From NCBI RefSeq assembly GCF_000373965.1, contig NZ_KB892837.1, positions 904 through 64,903 on the forward strand: a stretch of DNA of 64,000 bases, in the 5' to 3' direction. How positions within the stretch are numbered: position 1 is the first letter of the stretch; the number at the start of each line of letters is the position of its first letter. The notes under the pieces were generated by a model, which saw only the letters and a program-made list of their open reading frames with translations, ran no database searches and was not told the DNA's origin. The DNA is from Uliginosibacterium gangwonense DSM 18521 (GTDB lineage Bacteria; Pseudomonadota; Gammaproteobacteria; Burkholderiales; Rhodocyclaceae). This document shows positions 52,141-62,750 of this stretch, one piece after another. The position numbers and the translations under genes are program-made.

Positions 52141-52176
52141 GGGCGATGTGCAGTATGTGCGCATCGCCCTCTTTTC
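52141..52176. terminator. Terminator between convergent genes
   Basis: GGGCGATG/CATCGCCC stem then TCTTTTC; serves the aspartoacylase gene and possibly edd. Confidence 0.7.
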
Positions 52177-52218
52177 ATGCAAACCGGCTCACAAATCTGT
52201 AAGCCTGTGCTGCATCAA

Positions 52219-54042
52219 TCAGTCTTCAAACCCGAACACCATTGCCCCCTGCTCTGCGTCGCACACCGCGTTGCGGAAGACGCCAAACAACTCACGGCCC
52301 ATACCAAACTGCGCCTGATTGTTGAATGGAGTCACCTCGCGGGCGGCAAGCTCAGCGTCGGTCAGCTCAACACGCAAGCTACCTGTGTCCGCATTCAGTT
52401 CAATCATGTCACCCGTGCGGATCTTGGCGATCACGCCACCTGACACAGCTTCAGGGCTCACATGGATAGCGGCAGGCACCTTGCCAGATGCGCCAGACAT
52501 GCGCCCATCGGTCAGCAGGGCCACCTTGAAGCCTTTGTCCTGCAGGTTTGCCAGCGTCGGTGTGAGTTTGTGGAGTTCCGGCATACCGATCGCACGAGGA
52601 CCCTGGAAGCGCACCACCGCCACGAAATCCTTGTTCAACTCGCCTGCACGCTCAGCAGCGATCAAGGCGTTCTGGCTATCGAAAACCACGGCAGGGGCAC
52701 GCACAATATGGTGATCCAGTTTGACGGCAGAGATCTTGATCACGGCACGCCCGATATTGCCTGTGAGCAGGCGCAGCCCACCATCCGGGCTGAATGGCTT
52801 CTGTGCTGTGCCCACCACGGCGGGATTACCACTTTCTGCGCGGGCAGGAACCCAGCTTACCGTGCCCGACTCGGCAAGCACCGGTTGCGTTGCGTAAGTA
52901 GCCAAACCACGGCCAGCCACCGTCAGCACATCGTCATGCACCAGGCCGACCGAGAGCAACTCACGAATCAGGAAACCCATGCCACCAGCGGCGTGGAATT
53001 CATTCACATCGGCAGGCCCATTCGGGTACACACGCGTCAGGAGGGGAACAACTTTTGAGAGCGCCTCGAAATCGCTCCAGTCAATCATGATCCCTGCCAT
53101 GCGGGCAATCGCCACCAAGTGCATCGTATGGTTGGTCGAGCCGCCGGTTGCCAGCAGGCCGACGATGCCGTTGACCACGGCGCGTTCATCCACCACGCGG
53201 CCGACCGGCGAGAATTCAGCCCCGCCTGCAACCAGCTTCAACACACGTTGCACGGCTGCACGGGTCAGTTCCTTGCGCAGATCCGCCCCTGGGGGCACGA
53301 AGGCGGCGCCCGGCAGATGCAGGCCCATCATCTCCATCAGCATCTGGTTGCTGTTCGCCGTGCCATAGAAGGTACAGGTGCCTGCCGCGTGGTAGGACTG
53401 GGCTTCACTTTCCAGCAAAGCATCCTTACCCACCTCACCTGCCGCATATTTCTGGCGAACCTTGGCTTTCTGGTCGTTGGAGATCCCGCTTGGCATCGGC
53501 CCGGCAGGCACAAACACAAAGGGAAGATGCCCAAAGCGCAAAGCGCCCATCAGGAGCCCGGGAACGATCTTGTCGCAGATCCCCAGACACAGCCCTGCAT
53601 CAAACATGTTGTGCGAGAGGCCAACGGCAGTTGCCATGGCAATCACATCGCGGGAGAACAAGGACAGTTCCATCCCACTCTGCCCCTGGGTGATGCCATC
53701 ACACATGGCAGGCACGCCGGCAGCCACCTGCGCCGTAGCACCTTGTTCACGAGCTGCAGCCTTGATGATTTCCGGGTAGGCGCCATAGGGCTGATGCGCC
53801 GACAGCATGTCGTTATAGGCCGTCACAATCCCGATGTTGGGAGCCTTGACAGACTTGATACGCAGCTTGTCTTCTGGCTCACTGGCCGCAAAACCGTGTG
53901 CCAGATTGGTACAGGAGAGCTGCCCACGATAGGGGGAGCCGGGCACTGCTGCATCCAGGCGTGCGAGATAGCGTGAGCGGCTTGCTTTGCTACGTTCGAT
54001 AATGCGCTGGGTTACTTCGGCAACAACTGGATTCAAAGCCAT
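52219..54042 (-). CDS. edd: 6-phosphogluconate dehydratase
   Basis: First committed enzyme of the Entner-Doudoroff route, 6-phosphogluconate to KDPG. 607 residues, IlvD/EDD family with Fe-S cysteines in [10 protein letters not shown] and [11 protein letters not shown] plus [12 protein letters not shown]. Divergent from pgl-glk across ~215 bp. The eda gene is not in the window. Confidence 0.95.
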   Translation of the reverse strand: MALNPVVAEVTQRIIERSKASRSRYLARLDAAVPGSPYRGQLSCTNLAHGFAASEPEDKLRIKSVKAPNIGIVTAYNDMLSAHQPYGAYPEIIKAAAREQGATAQVAAGVPAMCDGITQGQSGMELSLFSRDVIAMATAVGLSHNMFDAGLCLGICDKIVPGLLMGALRFGHLPFVFVPAGPMPSGISNDQKAKVRQKYAAGEVGKDALLESEAQSYHAAGTCTFYGTANSNQMLMEMMGLHLPGAAFVPPGADLRKELTRAAVQRVLKLVAGGAEFSPVGRVVDERAVVNGIVGLLATGGSTNHTMHLVAIARMAGIMIDWSDFEALSKVVPLLTRVYPNGPADVNEFHAAGGMGFLIRELLSVGLVHDDVLTVAGRGLATYATQPVLAESGTVSWVPARAESGNPAVVGTAQKPFSPDGGLRLLTGNIGRAVIKISAVKLDHHIVRAPAVVFDSQNALIAAERAGELNKDFVAVVRFQGPRAIGMPELHKLTPTLANLQDKGFKVALLTDGRMSGASGKVPAAIHVSPEAVSGGVIAKIRTGDMIELNADTGSLRVELTDAELAAREVTPFNNQAQFGMGRELFGVFRNAVCDAEQGAMVFGFED

Positions 54043-54256
54043 TTTCTACCTCATTTTTTAAAGGGGGTTGGATTACATTCTATCTGGAAAGATCGCGTTC
54101 TGCTTTCTGTGGCAACGCTATCAGGGTCTGTCTGGATGCCGGGTTACTTGCATTAGTGTAGTTTTCTTACTTATACTCCACTCAATTAGTTCGAAATACA
54201 TACTTAAACCCGCATAGGTGGCAACACTGAATGCAGTCTTTGCAGATATGTCTTGA

Positions 54257-54952
54257 ATGGATCTGACCTTACACACATTTTGGGATGCGCCGCAACTTGA
54301 TCAAGCGCTTGCCTGCTTCGTCGCCAGTCGTCTGAGGGAAGCCCTCCAGGCTAGGGGTTCTGCCTCTCTGGCTCTGTCAGGCGGTAAAACTCCCGCTGGT
54401 TTTTTCCGTCGTCTGGCCGCAGAGAAGCTGGACTGGTCGAACGTGCTGGTTACGTTGGTGGACGAGCGTTGGGTGGATGAAGACAGCCCGTATAGCAATG
54501 CTCGCACCGTGAGGGCAAATCTGCTTCAGGGGGAAGCCGCCAAGGCCCGCTTCATTCCCCTGTTCAAACCAGCCTCTTCCTGTGCAGAAACCGCTTTGCT
54601 TGTTGCCCAAGATCTGGCGGAATTACCTCAAACACTTGATGTTGTCGTGCTGGGCATGGGGGAGGATGGGCACACCGCCTCTTTCTTCCCGGATAGTCCG
54701 CAACTACAAGCAGCGCTTGGTGACGCAACAAATCGGGCCTGCATTGCGGTAGAAGGCAAAGCGCCGGTAATTGAACGCATTACCCTGACGGCACCTCGCT
54801 TGGCTGCCTGCCGGAGCATGCTGCTACATATTACAGGTGAATCCAAATGGGGCGTGCTCGGGCAGGCGGTTGCCCAACCTTCCCATGAGTTGCCCATTGG
54901 CCTGATGTTAAATACTCCTTGTGAATCCAAACATGTCTTCTGGACACGCTGA
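54257..54952 (+). CDS. pgl: 6-phosphogluconolactonase
   Basis: Hydrolyses 6-phosphogluconolactone. 231 residues, SOL/DevB family: ALSGGKTPAGFFRRLA, TLVDERWVDEDSPYSNA, LGMGEDGHTASFFPDS. Overlaps glk, giving a pgl-glk operon opposite edd. zwf, usually nearby, is not in the window. Confidence 0.93.
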   Translation: MDLTLHTFWDAPQLDQALACFVASRLREALQARGSASLALSGGKTPAGFFRRLAAEKLDWSNVLVTLVDERWVDEDSPYSNARTVRANLLQGEAAKARFIPLFKPASSCAETALLVAQDLAELPQTLDVVVLGMGEDGHTASFFPDSPQLQAALGDATNRACIAVEGKAPVIERITLTAPRLAACRSMLLHITGESKWGVLGQAVAQPSHELPIGLMLNTPCESKHVFWTR

Positions 54953-55910
54953 TACTTACCCCCGCCTGGTTGGCGACATTGGGGGCACCAACGCCCGTTT
55001 TGCCATGGTGCTGACACCTGGGGCAGCCATCACCCATATCCGAACCCTGCCCTGTGCTGATTACCCAGGCATCGCAGAGGCGATGGAAGCTTATCTGAAA
55101 CTGGAAGCCGTACCCGCCCCGAAAAATGCGGCAATGGGTATTGCCAATCCGGTGACTGGAGATGCCATCAGCCTCACCAATAACGATTGGGCCTTCTCTA
55201 CAGAAGCAGTACGCCAACGCTTGGGCCTGGAACGGCTGACGTTCGTTAACGACTTCACCGCACTGGCGCTCTCTTTACCCTATCTATCCTCCACCGAAAA
55301 ACGTCAGGTTGGCCGAGGTGCTGCCGTAGAAGGGGCGGCTATCGGCGTGATCGGCCCAGGCACGGGTTTGGGCGTATCGGGCCTGATCCCGCAAAAGGGG
55401 CGCTACTCTGCGCTGGAAGGGGAAGGTGGCCACGTCACCTTGTCCGCCCAGACGGAAGAAGAATTTGCCGTGATTGCGGCGATTTTGAAAACGCACTCAC
55501 ACTGTTCTGCCGAACGGGTTCTATCTGGCCCAGGACTTAAAACCCTGTATCGGGCCTTGGCAGAAGTCAGAGGGATTCAGGCGCGCAATATTGATAGCCC
55601 TGAGATTTCCTCTTTGGGCGTCAGCAAGCAGGATGCGCTGTGTACCGATACCCTGAACATGTTTTGTGCCCTGCTGGGCTCTGAGGCAGGCAATCTTGCT
55701 TTGACGCTCGGCGCACTGGGTGGGATTTTCATCGGCGGGGGCATCGTGCCACGCTTTGGTGACTTTTTTGAAGCCTCCCCTTTCCGCAGACGCTTTGAAG
55801 CCAAGGGACGTTTTTCCAGTTACCTGGAAAAAATCCCGACCTATGTCATTACCGCCGCCTACCCTGCCCTTACGGGTGCAGCCGCTGCCATGACTGGTCT
55901 AATTGATTGA
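54933..55910 (+). CDS. glk: Glucokinase
   Basis: ATP-dependent glucose kinase of the bacterial ROK-independent Glk family, 325 residues: VGDIGGTNARFAM (phosphate 1), LTFVNDFTALALSLP (catalytic Asp), GPGTGLGVSGL, GEGGHVTL. A GTG at 54921 in the same frame is an alternative start; neither has a clear ribosome site, and both overlap the end of pgl, suggesting coupled translation. Confidence 0.92.
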   Translation: MSSGHADTYPRLVGDIGGTNARFAMVLTPGAAITHIRTLPCADYPGIAEAMEAYLKLEAVPAPKNAAMGIANPVTGDAISLTNNDWAFSTEAVRQRLGLERLTFVNDFTALALSLPYLSSTEKRQVGRGAAVEGAAIGVIGPGTGLGVSGLIPQKGRYSALEGEGGHVTLSAQTEEEFAVIAAILKTHSHCSAERVLSGPGLKTLYRALAEVRGIQARNIDSPEISSLGVSKQDALCTDTLNMFCALLGSEAGNLALTLGALGGIFIGGGIVPRFGDFFEASPFRRRFEAKGRFSSYLEKIPTYVITAAYPALTGAAAAMTGLID

Positions 55911-55940
55911 AGCATGGAGATTTCCCGTGCTTAACGCAAA

Positions 55941-55965
55941 CGGCGACCCAATAGGTCGCCGCTTT
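55941..55965 (+). terminator. Terminator after glk
   Basis: CGGCGACC/GGTCGCCG stem with CTTT tail, 30 bases after the glk stop; pgi then has its own promoter. Confidence 0.65.
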
Positions 55966-56039
55966 CACAAAAGCCAGTACATAATTACGCCCACTCAGAT
56001 ATTTATCCATTTTCTATCCATTCACTTTTGGGAGCCAGT

Positions 56040-57680
56040 ATGAACCCGACCACCTCTGCAGCCTGGAGCGCCTTGAGCACCCAAGCCCAAGCGCTAAAGA
56101 CCACCCATCTGCGTGACATCTTCCAGAAAGACCCCACCCGCGCCCAACGCCTGACGGCCAAGGCCTGTGGCATCTATCTGGATTACTCCAAGAACCGCGT
56201 CACCGACGAGGTACTGGCCCAACTCTTCAAGCTGGCTGAAGACTGCAAGGTTCAGGATCACATCAAGGCAATGTTTGCGGGCGAGAAGATCAACAACACC
56301 GAAAAGCGTGCTGTGTTGCACACCGCATTGCGTAATCTGGGCGAAACCCCGGTCAAGGTGGATGGTCAGGATGTGATTCCCGCTGTGCGTGAAGTCCGCG
56401 CCCGCACCTACGCATTCGCCAAGCGCGTGCGTAGCGGCGAATGGCTGGGTTTCACAGGCAAGACGATTACCGATGTGGTCAACATCGGTATCGGTGGCTC
56501 AGACCTTGGGCCGCTAATGGTCGTGGAAGCACTCAAGCCCCTGGCCGATGGCCCCCGTCTGCACTTCGTTTCCAACGTCGACAGCCTGCATCTTAAGCAA
56601 ACGCTCAAGTCACTTGATCCGGAACGCACACTGTTCATCGTTGCGTCCAAGACCTTCACCACGATTGAAACCCTGACCAACGCCCGCTCTGCACGTGAAT
56701 GGCTGCTGGAAGCCGCCAAGGGTGACAAGTCTGCAATCGCCCGTCATTTCGTCGCTGTATCGACGAACAAGGAGAAAGTGTCCGAGTTCGGTATCGATCT
56801 GGACAACATGTTCGGCTTCTGGGATTGGGTAGGCGGTCGCTACTCCCTGTGGTCCGCCATCGGCCTACCCATCATTGTAGCTTTCGGCCCGGATCGCTTT
56901 GATGAATTGCTGGCTGGCGCCTACGAGATGGACCAACACTTCCAAACCGCCCCGCTGACGCAAAATCTGCCAGTGCTGCTGGGGCTGTTGGGCGTCTGGT
57001 ATGTGGACTTCCTGGGCTCCAGCTCCCACGTCATTGCTCCGTACAATCAAACCCTGCACCGCCTGCCGGCCTTCCTGCAACAATTGGATATGGAATCCAA
57101 CGGCAAAGGGGTACGCGCAGATGGCAGCAGCGTAGAGTACGCCACCGGCCCGGTCATCTGGGGTGAGCCCGGCATCAACGGCCAACATGCCTATTTCCAG
57201 CTCCTGCACCAAGGCACCCACCTGATCCCAGTCGACTTCATCCTGGCACTGGCACAACCCGGCCAAGTTGATCCGCACCGCAAGACGCTCATCGCCAGTT
57301 GCCTGGCCCAAGCTTCAGCGCTCATGAACGGCAAAACGGAAGCTGAGGTTCAAGCAGAAATGCGCGCCAAGGGTAGCTCAGAAGCTCAGATCGCTGAACT
57401 TTTGCCGCACCGCGTCTTCAAGGGTAACCGCCCCAGTAGCACCATGCTGCTTGATGAGTTGTCGCCACGCTCGCTGGGCGCCTTGATTGCGCTGTACGAA
57501 CACAAGGTATTTGTCCAAGGTTCCGTGTGGGGGGTAAACTCCTTTGACCAGTGGGGTGTTGAGCTGGGCAAGCAATTGGCCACCGGCATTGAGCAGCGTC
57601 TGGGTGGCAATGCTACAGAGCCCGCCTACGATGCCTCGACCGAAGCCCTGATCCGTTACGTGCGCAACGCCAAGCCCTAA
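56040..57680 (+). CDS. pgi: Glucose-6-phosphate isomerase
   Basis: Interconverts glucose-6-P and fructose-6-P. 546 residues with both family signatures: GFWDWVGGRYSLWSAIGLP and VWGVNSFDQWGVELGKQLA. Start 56040 with GGGAG six bases upstream. Translationally coupled to the AGE-family gene (TAATG). Confidence 0.95.
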   Translation: MNPTTSAAWSALSTQAQALKTTHLRDIFQKDPTRAQRLTAKACGIYLDYSKNRVTDEVLAQLFKLAEDCKVQDHIKAMFAGEKINNTEKRAVLHTALRNLGETPVKVDGQDVIPAVREVRARTYAFAKRVRSGEWLGFTGKTITDVVNIGIGGSDLGPLMVVEALKPLADGPRLHFVSNVDSLHLKQTLKSLDPERTLFIVASKTFTTIETLTNARSAREWLLEAAKGDKSAIARHFVAVSTNKEKVSEFGIDLDNMFGFWDWVGGRYSLWSAIGLPIIVAFGPDRFDELLAGAYEMDQHFQTAPLTQNLPVLLGLLGVWYVDFLGSSSHVIAPYNQTLHRLPAFLQQLDMESNGKGVRADGSSVEYATGPVIWGEPGINGQHAYFQLLHQGTHLIPVDFILALAQPGQVDPHRKTLIASCLAQASALMNGKTEAEVQAEMRAKGSSEAQIAELLPHRVFKGNRPSSTMLLDELSPRSLGALIALYEHKVFVQGSVWGVNSFDQWGVELGKQLATGIEQRLGGNATEPAYDASTEALIRYVRNAKP

Positions 57681-58876
57681 TGATCCTTTCTGCCGTTCGT
57701 AGTCGAGAGTTCCTGCTGGAGCAGATTCGTTATGCTCTGGGTTTTTACCATCCGCGGGCTCTCGACCGCAGCGGCGGTTTCTTCCAGCACTTCAACGAGG
57801 ATGGCTCCATCGCTGATCCCCGTGCCCGTCACCTTGCCAGTAGTGCCCGTTTCGTCTGTAACTACGCGGTAGCGGCGCGCTGGTTCAAGGATGTACACTA
57901 CCGAGAAGCCGCCGAGCATGGTTTGCGTTTCATTGAACAGGCACACCGCGATCCACGCAACAGCACCTATGCCTGGGAAATCAACTGGCAGGATGGTTCG
58001 CGTGAAGTCGTCAACGCCACCACTTACTGCTACGGCCTTGCGCTAACGCTGCAAGCCTACGCCCAAGCACTCCAGGCGGGTATCAAGGAAGCAGCCAAAC
58101 CTCTGCGAGATGTGTTCAAGCTGATGAATGAACATTTCTGGGATGCTGCAGCTGGACTCTATGCCGACGATGCGGATGCCAACTGGAAGGTTTCCCCGTA
58201 TCGTGGGCAGAATGCCAATCTGCATGCCTGCGAAGCACTCTTGGCCGCCTACGAGGCAACCTCAGACTATGCATATCTGGAACGCGCCCAGGAACTGGCC
58301 TACAACATCACCGTTGGGCGGGCCTCCCTCGCCAACGGCCTGATCTGGGAGCACTACCACGCTGATTGGACGCCGGACTGGAACTATAACCGGGACCGCC
58401 AAGGCTTGGCGCAGCGCCCCTGGGGCTATCAACCAGGGCATCACGTTCAATGGGCACGCCTGCTCCTGATCCTGGAGCGCCACCGCAATCTGCCTTGGTT
58501 GGCTCTGCGTGCCGAGGCGCTGTTTGACGAAGCCGTCAACAATGCCTGGGATGAAGAATTCGGCGGGCTTCAGGCTGCCTTTGCACCGGACAAAACCATT
58601 TGCGACCAGGACAAGTATTACTGGGTGCAGGCTGAAGCCATCGCTTCCGCAGCACTGATTGCCATGCGCAAGGGCAAGGAGGAATACTGGATCTGGTATG
58701 AGCGCATCTGGAAATACTGCCAGCAATACTTCCTCAACGCTCAGCAAGGGACCTGGCATCGTGTCTTGTCACGTGACAACAAGCACTACACAGCCAGTAG
58801 CCTGTCGGCGCTGAAAACCGACTTCCACCTCATCCACGCCTGCAACGAGGTCATCAACCGCCTGAATCAGGAATAG
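57680..58876 (+). CDS. AGE-family epimerase/isomerase
   Basis: A 398-residue (alpha/alpha)6-barrel protein of the N-acylglucosamine 2-epimerase family: SGGFFQHFNEDG, ATTYCYGLALTLQAYAQAL, GYQPGHHVQWARLLL, with candidate catalytic His residues in QPGHHVQ and LIWEHYHADW. Members epimerise or isomerise hexoses or their phosphates (mannose/glucose, N-acylglucosamine). Sharing its start with the pgi stop suggests a hexose-phosphate or hexose isomerase feeding glk-pgi; substrate not proved. Confidence 0.85.
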   Translation: MILSAVRSREFLLEQIRYALGFYHPRALDRSGGFFQHFNEDGSIADPRARHLASSARFVCNYAVAARWFKDVHYREAAEHGLRFIEQAHRDPRNSTYAWEINWQDGSREVVNATTYCYGLALTLQAYAQALQAGIKEAAKPLRDVFKLMNEHFWDAAAGLYADDADANWKVSPYRGQNANLHACEALLAAYEATSDYAYLERAQELAYNITVGRASLANGLIWEHYHADWTPDWNYNRDRQGLAQRPWGYQPGHHVQWARLLLILERHRNLPWLALRAEALFDEAVNNAWDEEFGGLQAAFAPDKTICDQDKYYWVQAEAIASAALIAMRKGKEEYWIWYERIWKYCQQYFLNAQQGTWHRVLSRDNKHYTASSLSALKTDFHLIHACNEVINRLNQE

Positions 58877-58972
58877 CTTCTGGCAATTTGATGGAGGCAT
58901 AAACATCCTGATTCAGCAGCAAGCACAAGTCTTGCTAGACTCGGTGCACGACCCATCACGGGGGAACTCATC

Positions 58973-60325
58973 GTGCAAGCTCCTACAGATGTCAATCGCC
59001 CTGTCCTCCAGGCCAATGCACTAGCTGCCCCAACGCTTGACCTCAACCACCCCTGGCGCGTCAGCCTTTCAAGCGAAATCCACTCCCGCCCATTCATGGA
59101 TATCGCGGCACCAGTTGAAGTTTCTCATCTGGCGATCCTCTGTGACGCAGATATCGAGCGTCACCACACGCTGTTGGCTTCGCTCTGTCAGCACTTTGGT
59201 GTGGCGCCGCCAGAAAAAGGACACCAGAATTTCAGCCACGATTTTGGTGACTTCCAGCTCAAGTGGGAAAACCATACCGAGTTTTCCAGCTATACCCTTG
59301 CCCGATCCAGTAATCCCAAGGGGCCGTTTTCTGACCCTCCCCACCGATACCTTCCGCAATCCTGGCTACAACAGCTAGCCGGACTACTGATGGTGGCGAC
59401 TCATCTGCATGTTGAAAAACATGATGGGCAAACCACCGATCAAGAGATGCTGCGCCAGTTTTTCACAGGACAAGTCATCTCCGGCAGTCTTTCGGTTGGG
59501 GCCAGAGCCGAAGTTTGGTCGGACTTCCGCATCCAGGCGGATGGTTTTTCGCGCTTTCTTGTTCGGGACAAGAACCTGTTGCACATGCAAACAGGGCGCT
59601 TGGCACAGCGTCTGGTAGAAATTGAGACCTACCATACGATCGCCCTGCTGGGTTTTCCCACCGCACAAGTTCATCAACCCAAAATTCGTGAGATCGAGGC
59701 TGCGCTCAGTAGCCTGACACAGCAAATGGAATCAGTCGCCACCCCGGATGAAGAACATCTGCTTATGCAGAACCTCATCGCCCTGGCAGCACGGGTGGAA
59801 ACGATGAGCCAAGCCAGCGGAAATCGTTTTGCTGCGGTGCAGGCCTATTGGCACATCGTACAGGCACGCATTGCAGATATCCGGGAACAACGTATTGAGG
59901 GCTACCCTACCATCGCCGAATTCATGGATCGCCGTCTGGCCCCGGCAATTGAATTTTGTCACGCAGTCGATATCCGCCAGAATCACTTAGCCGATCGTAT
60001 CGCCCACGCCAGTGATCTACTACGAACGCGTGTCAGCATCAGCCAGGAACGGCAAAACTCGGCCATTCTTGCATCTTTGAACCGCCGCGCCAGCGCTCAG
60101 CTCAGGCTTCAACAGGCAGTTGAGGGCTTCTCAACTGTGGCCATCACCTATTACCTGATGGGGCTGATCGGTTATCTTGCCAAAGGGTTCAAAATCCTCG
60201 GCCTGGGGGTCAATCCAGAACTGGTCAGCGCGGCTTCAATACCGATCGTTGCCATCGCTACCTGGATTGGCGTTCGCCGCCTGCGCCATTCCTTGAGTTC
60301 CAGAGCACTTAACGAGCACCTTTAG
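58973..60325 (+). CDS. DUF3422 membrane-anchored protein
   Basis: A 450-residue protein of the DUF3422 family: HPWRVSLSSEIHSRPFMDIA, FSSYTLARSS, QRLVEIETYHTIALLGFPTA, and two C-terminal hydrophobic helices (FSTVAITYYLMGLIGYLAKG, AASIPIVAIATWIGVRRLR). Function unknown; soluble part likely cytosolic. Starts with GTG at 58973. Confidence 0.88.
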   Translation: MQAPTDVNRPVLQANALAAPTLDLNHPWRVSLSSEIHSRPFMDIAAPVEVSHLAILCDADIERHHTLLASLCQHFGVAPPEKGHQNFSHDFGDFQLKWENHTEFSSYTLARSSNPKGPFSDPPHRYLPQSWLQQLAGLLMVATHLHVEKHDGQTTDQEMLRQFFTGQVISGSLSVGARAEVWSDFRIQADGFSRFLVRDKNLLHMQTGRLAQRLVEIETYHTIALLGFPTAQVHQPKIREIEAALSSLTQQMESVATPDEEHLLMQNLIALAARVETMSQASGNRFAAVQAYWHIVQARIADIREQRIEGYPTIAEFMDRRLAPAIEFCHAVDIRQNHLADRIAHASDLLRTRVSISQERQNSAILASLNRRASAQLRLQQAVEGFSTVAITYYLMGLIGYLAKGFKILGLGVNPELVSAASIPIVAIATWIGVRRLRHSLSSRALNEHL

Positions 60326-60343
60326 TTCCAGAAGTACGACGAC

Positions 60344-61099
60344 CTATGAATTTGCTGTAGCGGGGGCTGCGTTCTGGTTTCGCTCATAGACCCGACGCAG
60401 CCGTTCCCGGCTATTCGTCAAATGCATGCGCATGGCCGCCCGAGCCGCCTCTGGTTCCCGACGAGCGATAGCATCCAGAATATCTGCATGCTCCCGGTTG
60501 GTACGGGTCAGGTAATCGCTGCTGGGTTCTTCGGAAAGTTGTGACGTATCCAGGCGGGTGCGAGGAATTGTAGTTGTGCCAAGGTGGCGATAGAAATCCT
60601 CAAAGTACTTGTTGTGGGTGGCCAAAGCAATCTGTAAATGAAACTGGAAATCAGCTTCAACTGATTTTCCCCCTTGCATCAGCTCCTGCTCAAATTCATT
60701 GACCGCATTGCGCATCTGCACAAGGTGCTCGTCCTTGCGGCGCAAGGCTGCCAGCCCTGCCGCCTCGGTCTCCAGACTGATGCGCAATTCCAGCATATCC
60801 AATACGTCACGCAAGGTCACCACGGCCAAAAGCTCACCCGCAGAAGGCACAGGAGCCAATACAAAGGAGCCGATACCGTGTCGTGTTTCAACCAAGCCTG
60901 CCGCCTGCAATCGGGAAATGGCTTCGCGTACCACGGTGCGGCTGACACCATGCTGGGCCATCACCTCAGGCTCAGTAGGCAAACGTTGCCCTGGTTCATA
61001 GCCACCATTGCGGATCTGCTCGGCCAGTGTGTCCATAAGATCCTGGGCAAGACTACGCCCAGGCTTGCGTCGCGCTGTGACAATTGGAGAGTCATTCAT
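60344..61099 (-). CDS. FadR-type GntR transcription regulator
   Basis: A 251-residue GntR/FCD protein: N-terminal winged helix (RRKPGRSLAQDLMDTLAEQI, LPTEPEVMAQHGVSRTVVRE) and all-helical FCD effector domain with metal-type His (DFQFHLQIALATHNKYFEDF). It diverges from the glucarate dehydratases and most likely controls them with glucarate or a breakdown product as inducer. Start at 61099 lacks a strong ribosome site; longer frames upstream run through the shared promoter region. Confidence 0.85.
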   Translation of the reverse strand: MNDSPIVTARRKPGRSLAQDLMDTLAEQIRNGGYEPGQRLPTEPEVMAQHGVSRTVVREAISRLQAAGLVETRHGIGSFVLAPVPSAGELLAVVTLRDVLDMLELRISLETEAAGLAALRRKDEHLVQMRNAVNEFEQELMQGGKSVEADFQFHLQIALATHNKYFEDFYRHLGTTTIPRTRLDTSQLSEEPSSDYLTRTNREHADILDAIARREPEAARAAMRMHLTNSRERLRRVYERNQNAAPATANS

Positions 61100-61290
61100 A
61101 ATGATAAATAAGGGTAAACGCTTAGTTTCAAATAGTGACGCTCTGATTATAGTGGATACCAAGACATACGACGACATATGAGTCAGAACAATCAATCGCT
61201 GGCAAACATGTCGCAAAAAACGATAACCATTGCGCTGAAGAAGTTCTTTCATTCACGAACAAAACTTCCGCATCAGCGCAGGAGACACGA

Positions 61291-62697
61291 ATGCAGGCCA
61301 ATTCTACCATCGCCAACCGGGCTAATACTCCGGCAGTGCTAGAGATGCAAGTTATTCCCGTCGCCGGGCATGACAGCATGTTGTTCAACCTTTGTGGTGC
61401 GCACGCCCCATACTTTACCCGCAACCTCGTATTGTTGAAGGATAGCGCAGGCAACACTGGCATCGGTGAAGTGCCGGGCGGAGAAGGTATTCGGCAGGCG
61501 CTGGAGCGCTCCCGCGAGCTGGTGATTGGCAAGACCATTGGCAGCTATAACAGCATATTGAACAGCATCCGCAGCACTTTTGTGAGTGGCCGGGCAGCCA
61601 ATCAGGCCACCGTGCACAAGGTGACTTCCGAGTCCGAAGCGCGCGTACTCAAGCAACCGCATGAAATCAACCTGCGCATGGACAACGTGATCACCGCCGT
61701 TGAAGCAGCGCTGCTTGATTTGCTCGGCCAACACCTTGGCGTACCGGTATGCGAGCTGCTTGGCACGGGCAAGCAACGCAATGCCGTCCGCATGCTAAGC
61801 TATCTGTTCTATATTGGTGATCGCACCAAGACAGACCTGCCCTATCTGGCAAATCGCAATGCCAGTCACGAGTGGTATCGCCTGCGTCATGAAGAGGCAA
61901 CCAGCGTAGAAGGCATCATACGACTGGCGGAAGCCTCCGCCGACTACTACGGTTTTACCGACTACAAACTCAAGGGCGGCGTCATGCGGCCTGAAGAAGA
62001 AATTGAGGCTGTGGCCGCCATCAAGAATTGCTTTCCCCATGCCCGTGTGACATTGGACCCCAATGCAGCATGGTCGCTGGCAGAAGCAATTGCAGCGTGC
62101 AAGGGTCAGAACCATGTATTGAGCTATGCGGAAGACCCTTGCGGGCCAGAAGCCGGTTATTCCGGCCGTGAAATCATGGCCGAATTCAAACGTGCCACCG
62201 GCATTCCTACTGCCACCAACATGGTTGCCACTGACTGGCGCCAATTGAATCACTCTCTCAAGCTGGATTCAGTCGACATTCCCCTGGCCGATCCACACTT
62301 CTGGACCATGCAAGGTTCTGTACGTGTGGCGCAGATGTGTGACGAATTCGGACTGACCTGGGGATCTCACTCGAACAACCATTTCGATGTCTCGCTTGCC
62401 ATGTTCACCCACGCAGCGGCAGCAGCCCCAGGCGAGATTACCGCCATTGACACACATTGGATCTGGCAGGAAGGCCAGGAGCGCCTCACCCGTGAGCCGT
62501 TGCGCATCATCAACGGATTGGTGCAGGTGCCAGAGAAACCTGGCTTGGGGGTTGAACCCGACATGGATCGCATCCTGGCAGCCAATGAACTGTACAAGAA
62601 GGTGGGCAGCAACGCACGCGACGATGCCATTGCGATGCAATACCTGACCCCAGGCTGGAAGTACGATCCCAAGCAACCCAGCATCGGACGCAAGTAA
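61291..62697 (+). CDS. gudX: Glucarate dehydratase-related protein (GudX-like)
   Basis: A 468-residue enolase-superfamily protein. It shares with E. coli GudX the [12 protein letters not shown] and [15 protein letters not shown] segments, and has the KxK acid/base site (YKLKGGV) and SHSNNHFD (His base). An extra ~25-residue insertion ([19 protein letters not shown]) near position 115 is absent from usual GudD. It may be a weaker or partner dehydratase, as GudX is in E. coli. AGGAG seven bases before the ATG. Confidence 0.85.
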   Translation: MQANSTIANRANTPAVLEMQVIPVAGHDSMLFNLCGAHAPYFTRNLVLLKDSAGNTGIGEVPGGEGIRQALERSRELVIGKTIGSYNSILNSIRSTFVSGRAANQATVHKVTSESEARVLKQPHEINLRMDNVITAVEAALLDLLGQHLGVPVCELLGTGKQRNAVRMLSYLFYIGDRTKTDLPYLANRNASHEWYRLRHEEATSVEGIIRLAEASADYYGFTDYKLKGGVMRPEEEIEAVAAIKNCFPHARVTLDPNAAWSLAEAIAACKGQNHVLSYAEDPCGPEAGYSGREIMAEFKRATGIPTATNMVATDWRQLNHSLKLDSVDIPLADPHFWTMQGSVRVAQMCDEFGLTWGSHSNNHFDVSLAMFTHAAAAAPGEITAIDTHWIWQEGQERLTREPLRIINGLVQVPEKPGLGVEPDMDRILAANELYKKVGSNARDDAIAMQYLTPGWKYDPKQPSIGRK

Positions 62698-62750
62698 GCA
62701 ACTGGAAATGACGCTGGTATGGCGTCAACATAATTGCCTAGGAGGACACA

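Noticed and set aside
54043-54256. HexR operator between edd and pgl
   Set aside because: TGTAGTTTTCTTAC near 54157 is suggestive, but the second half-site does not match well enough to call.
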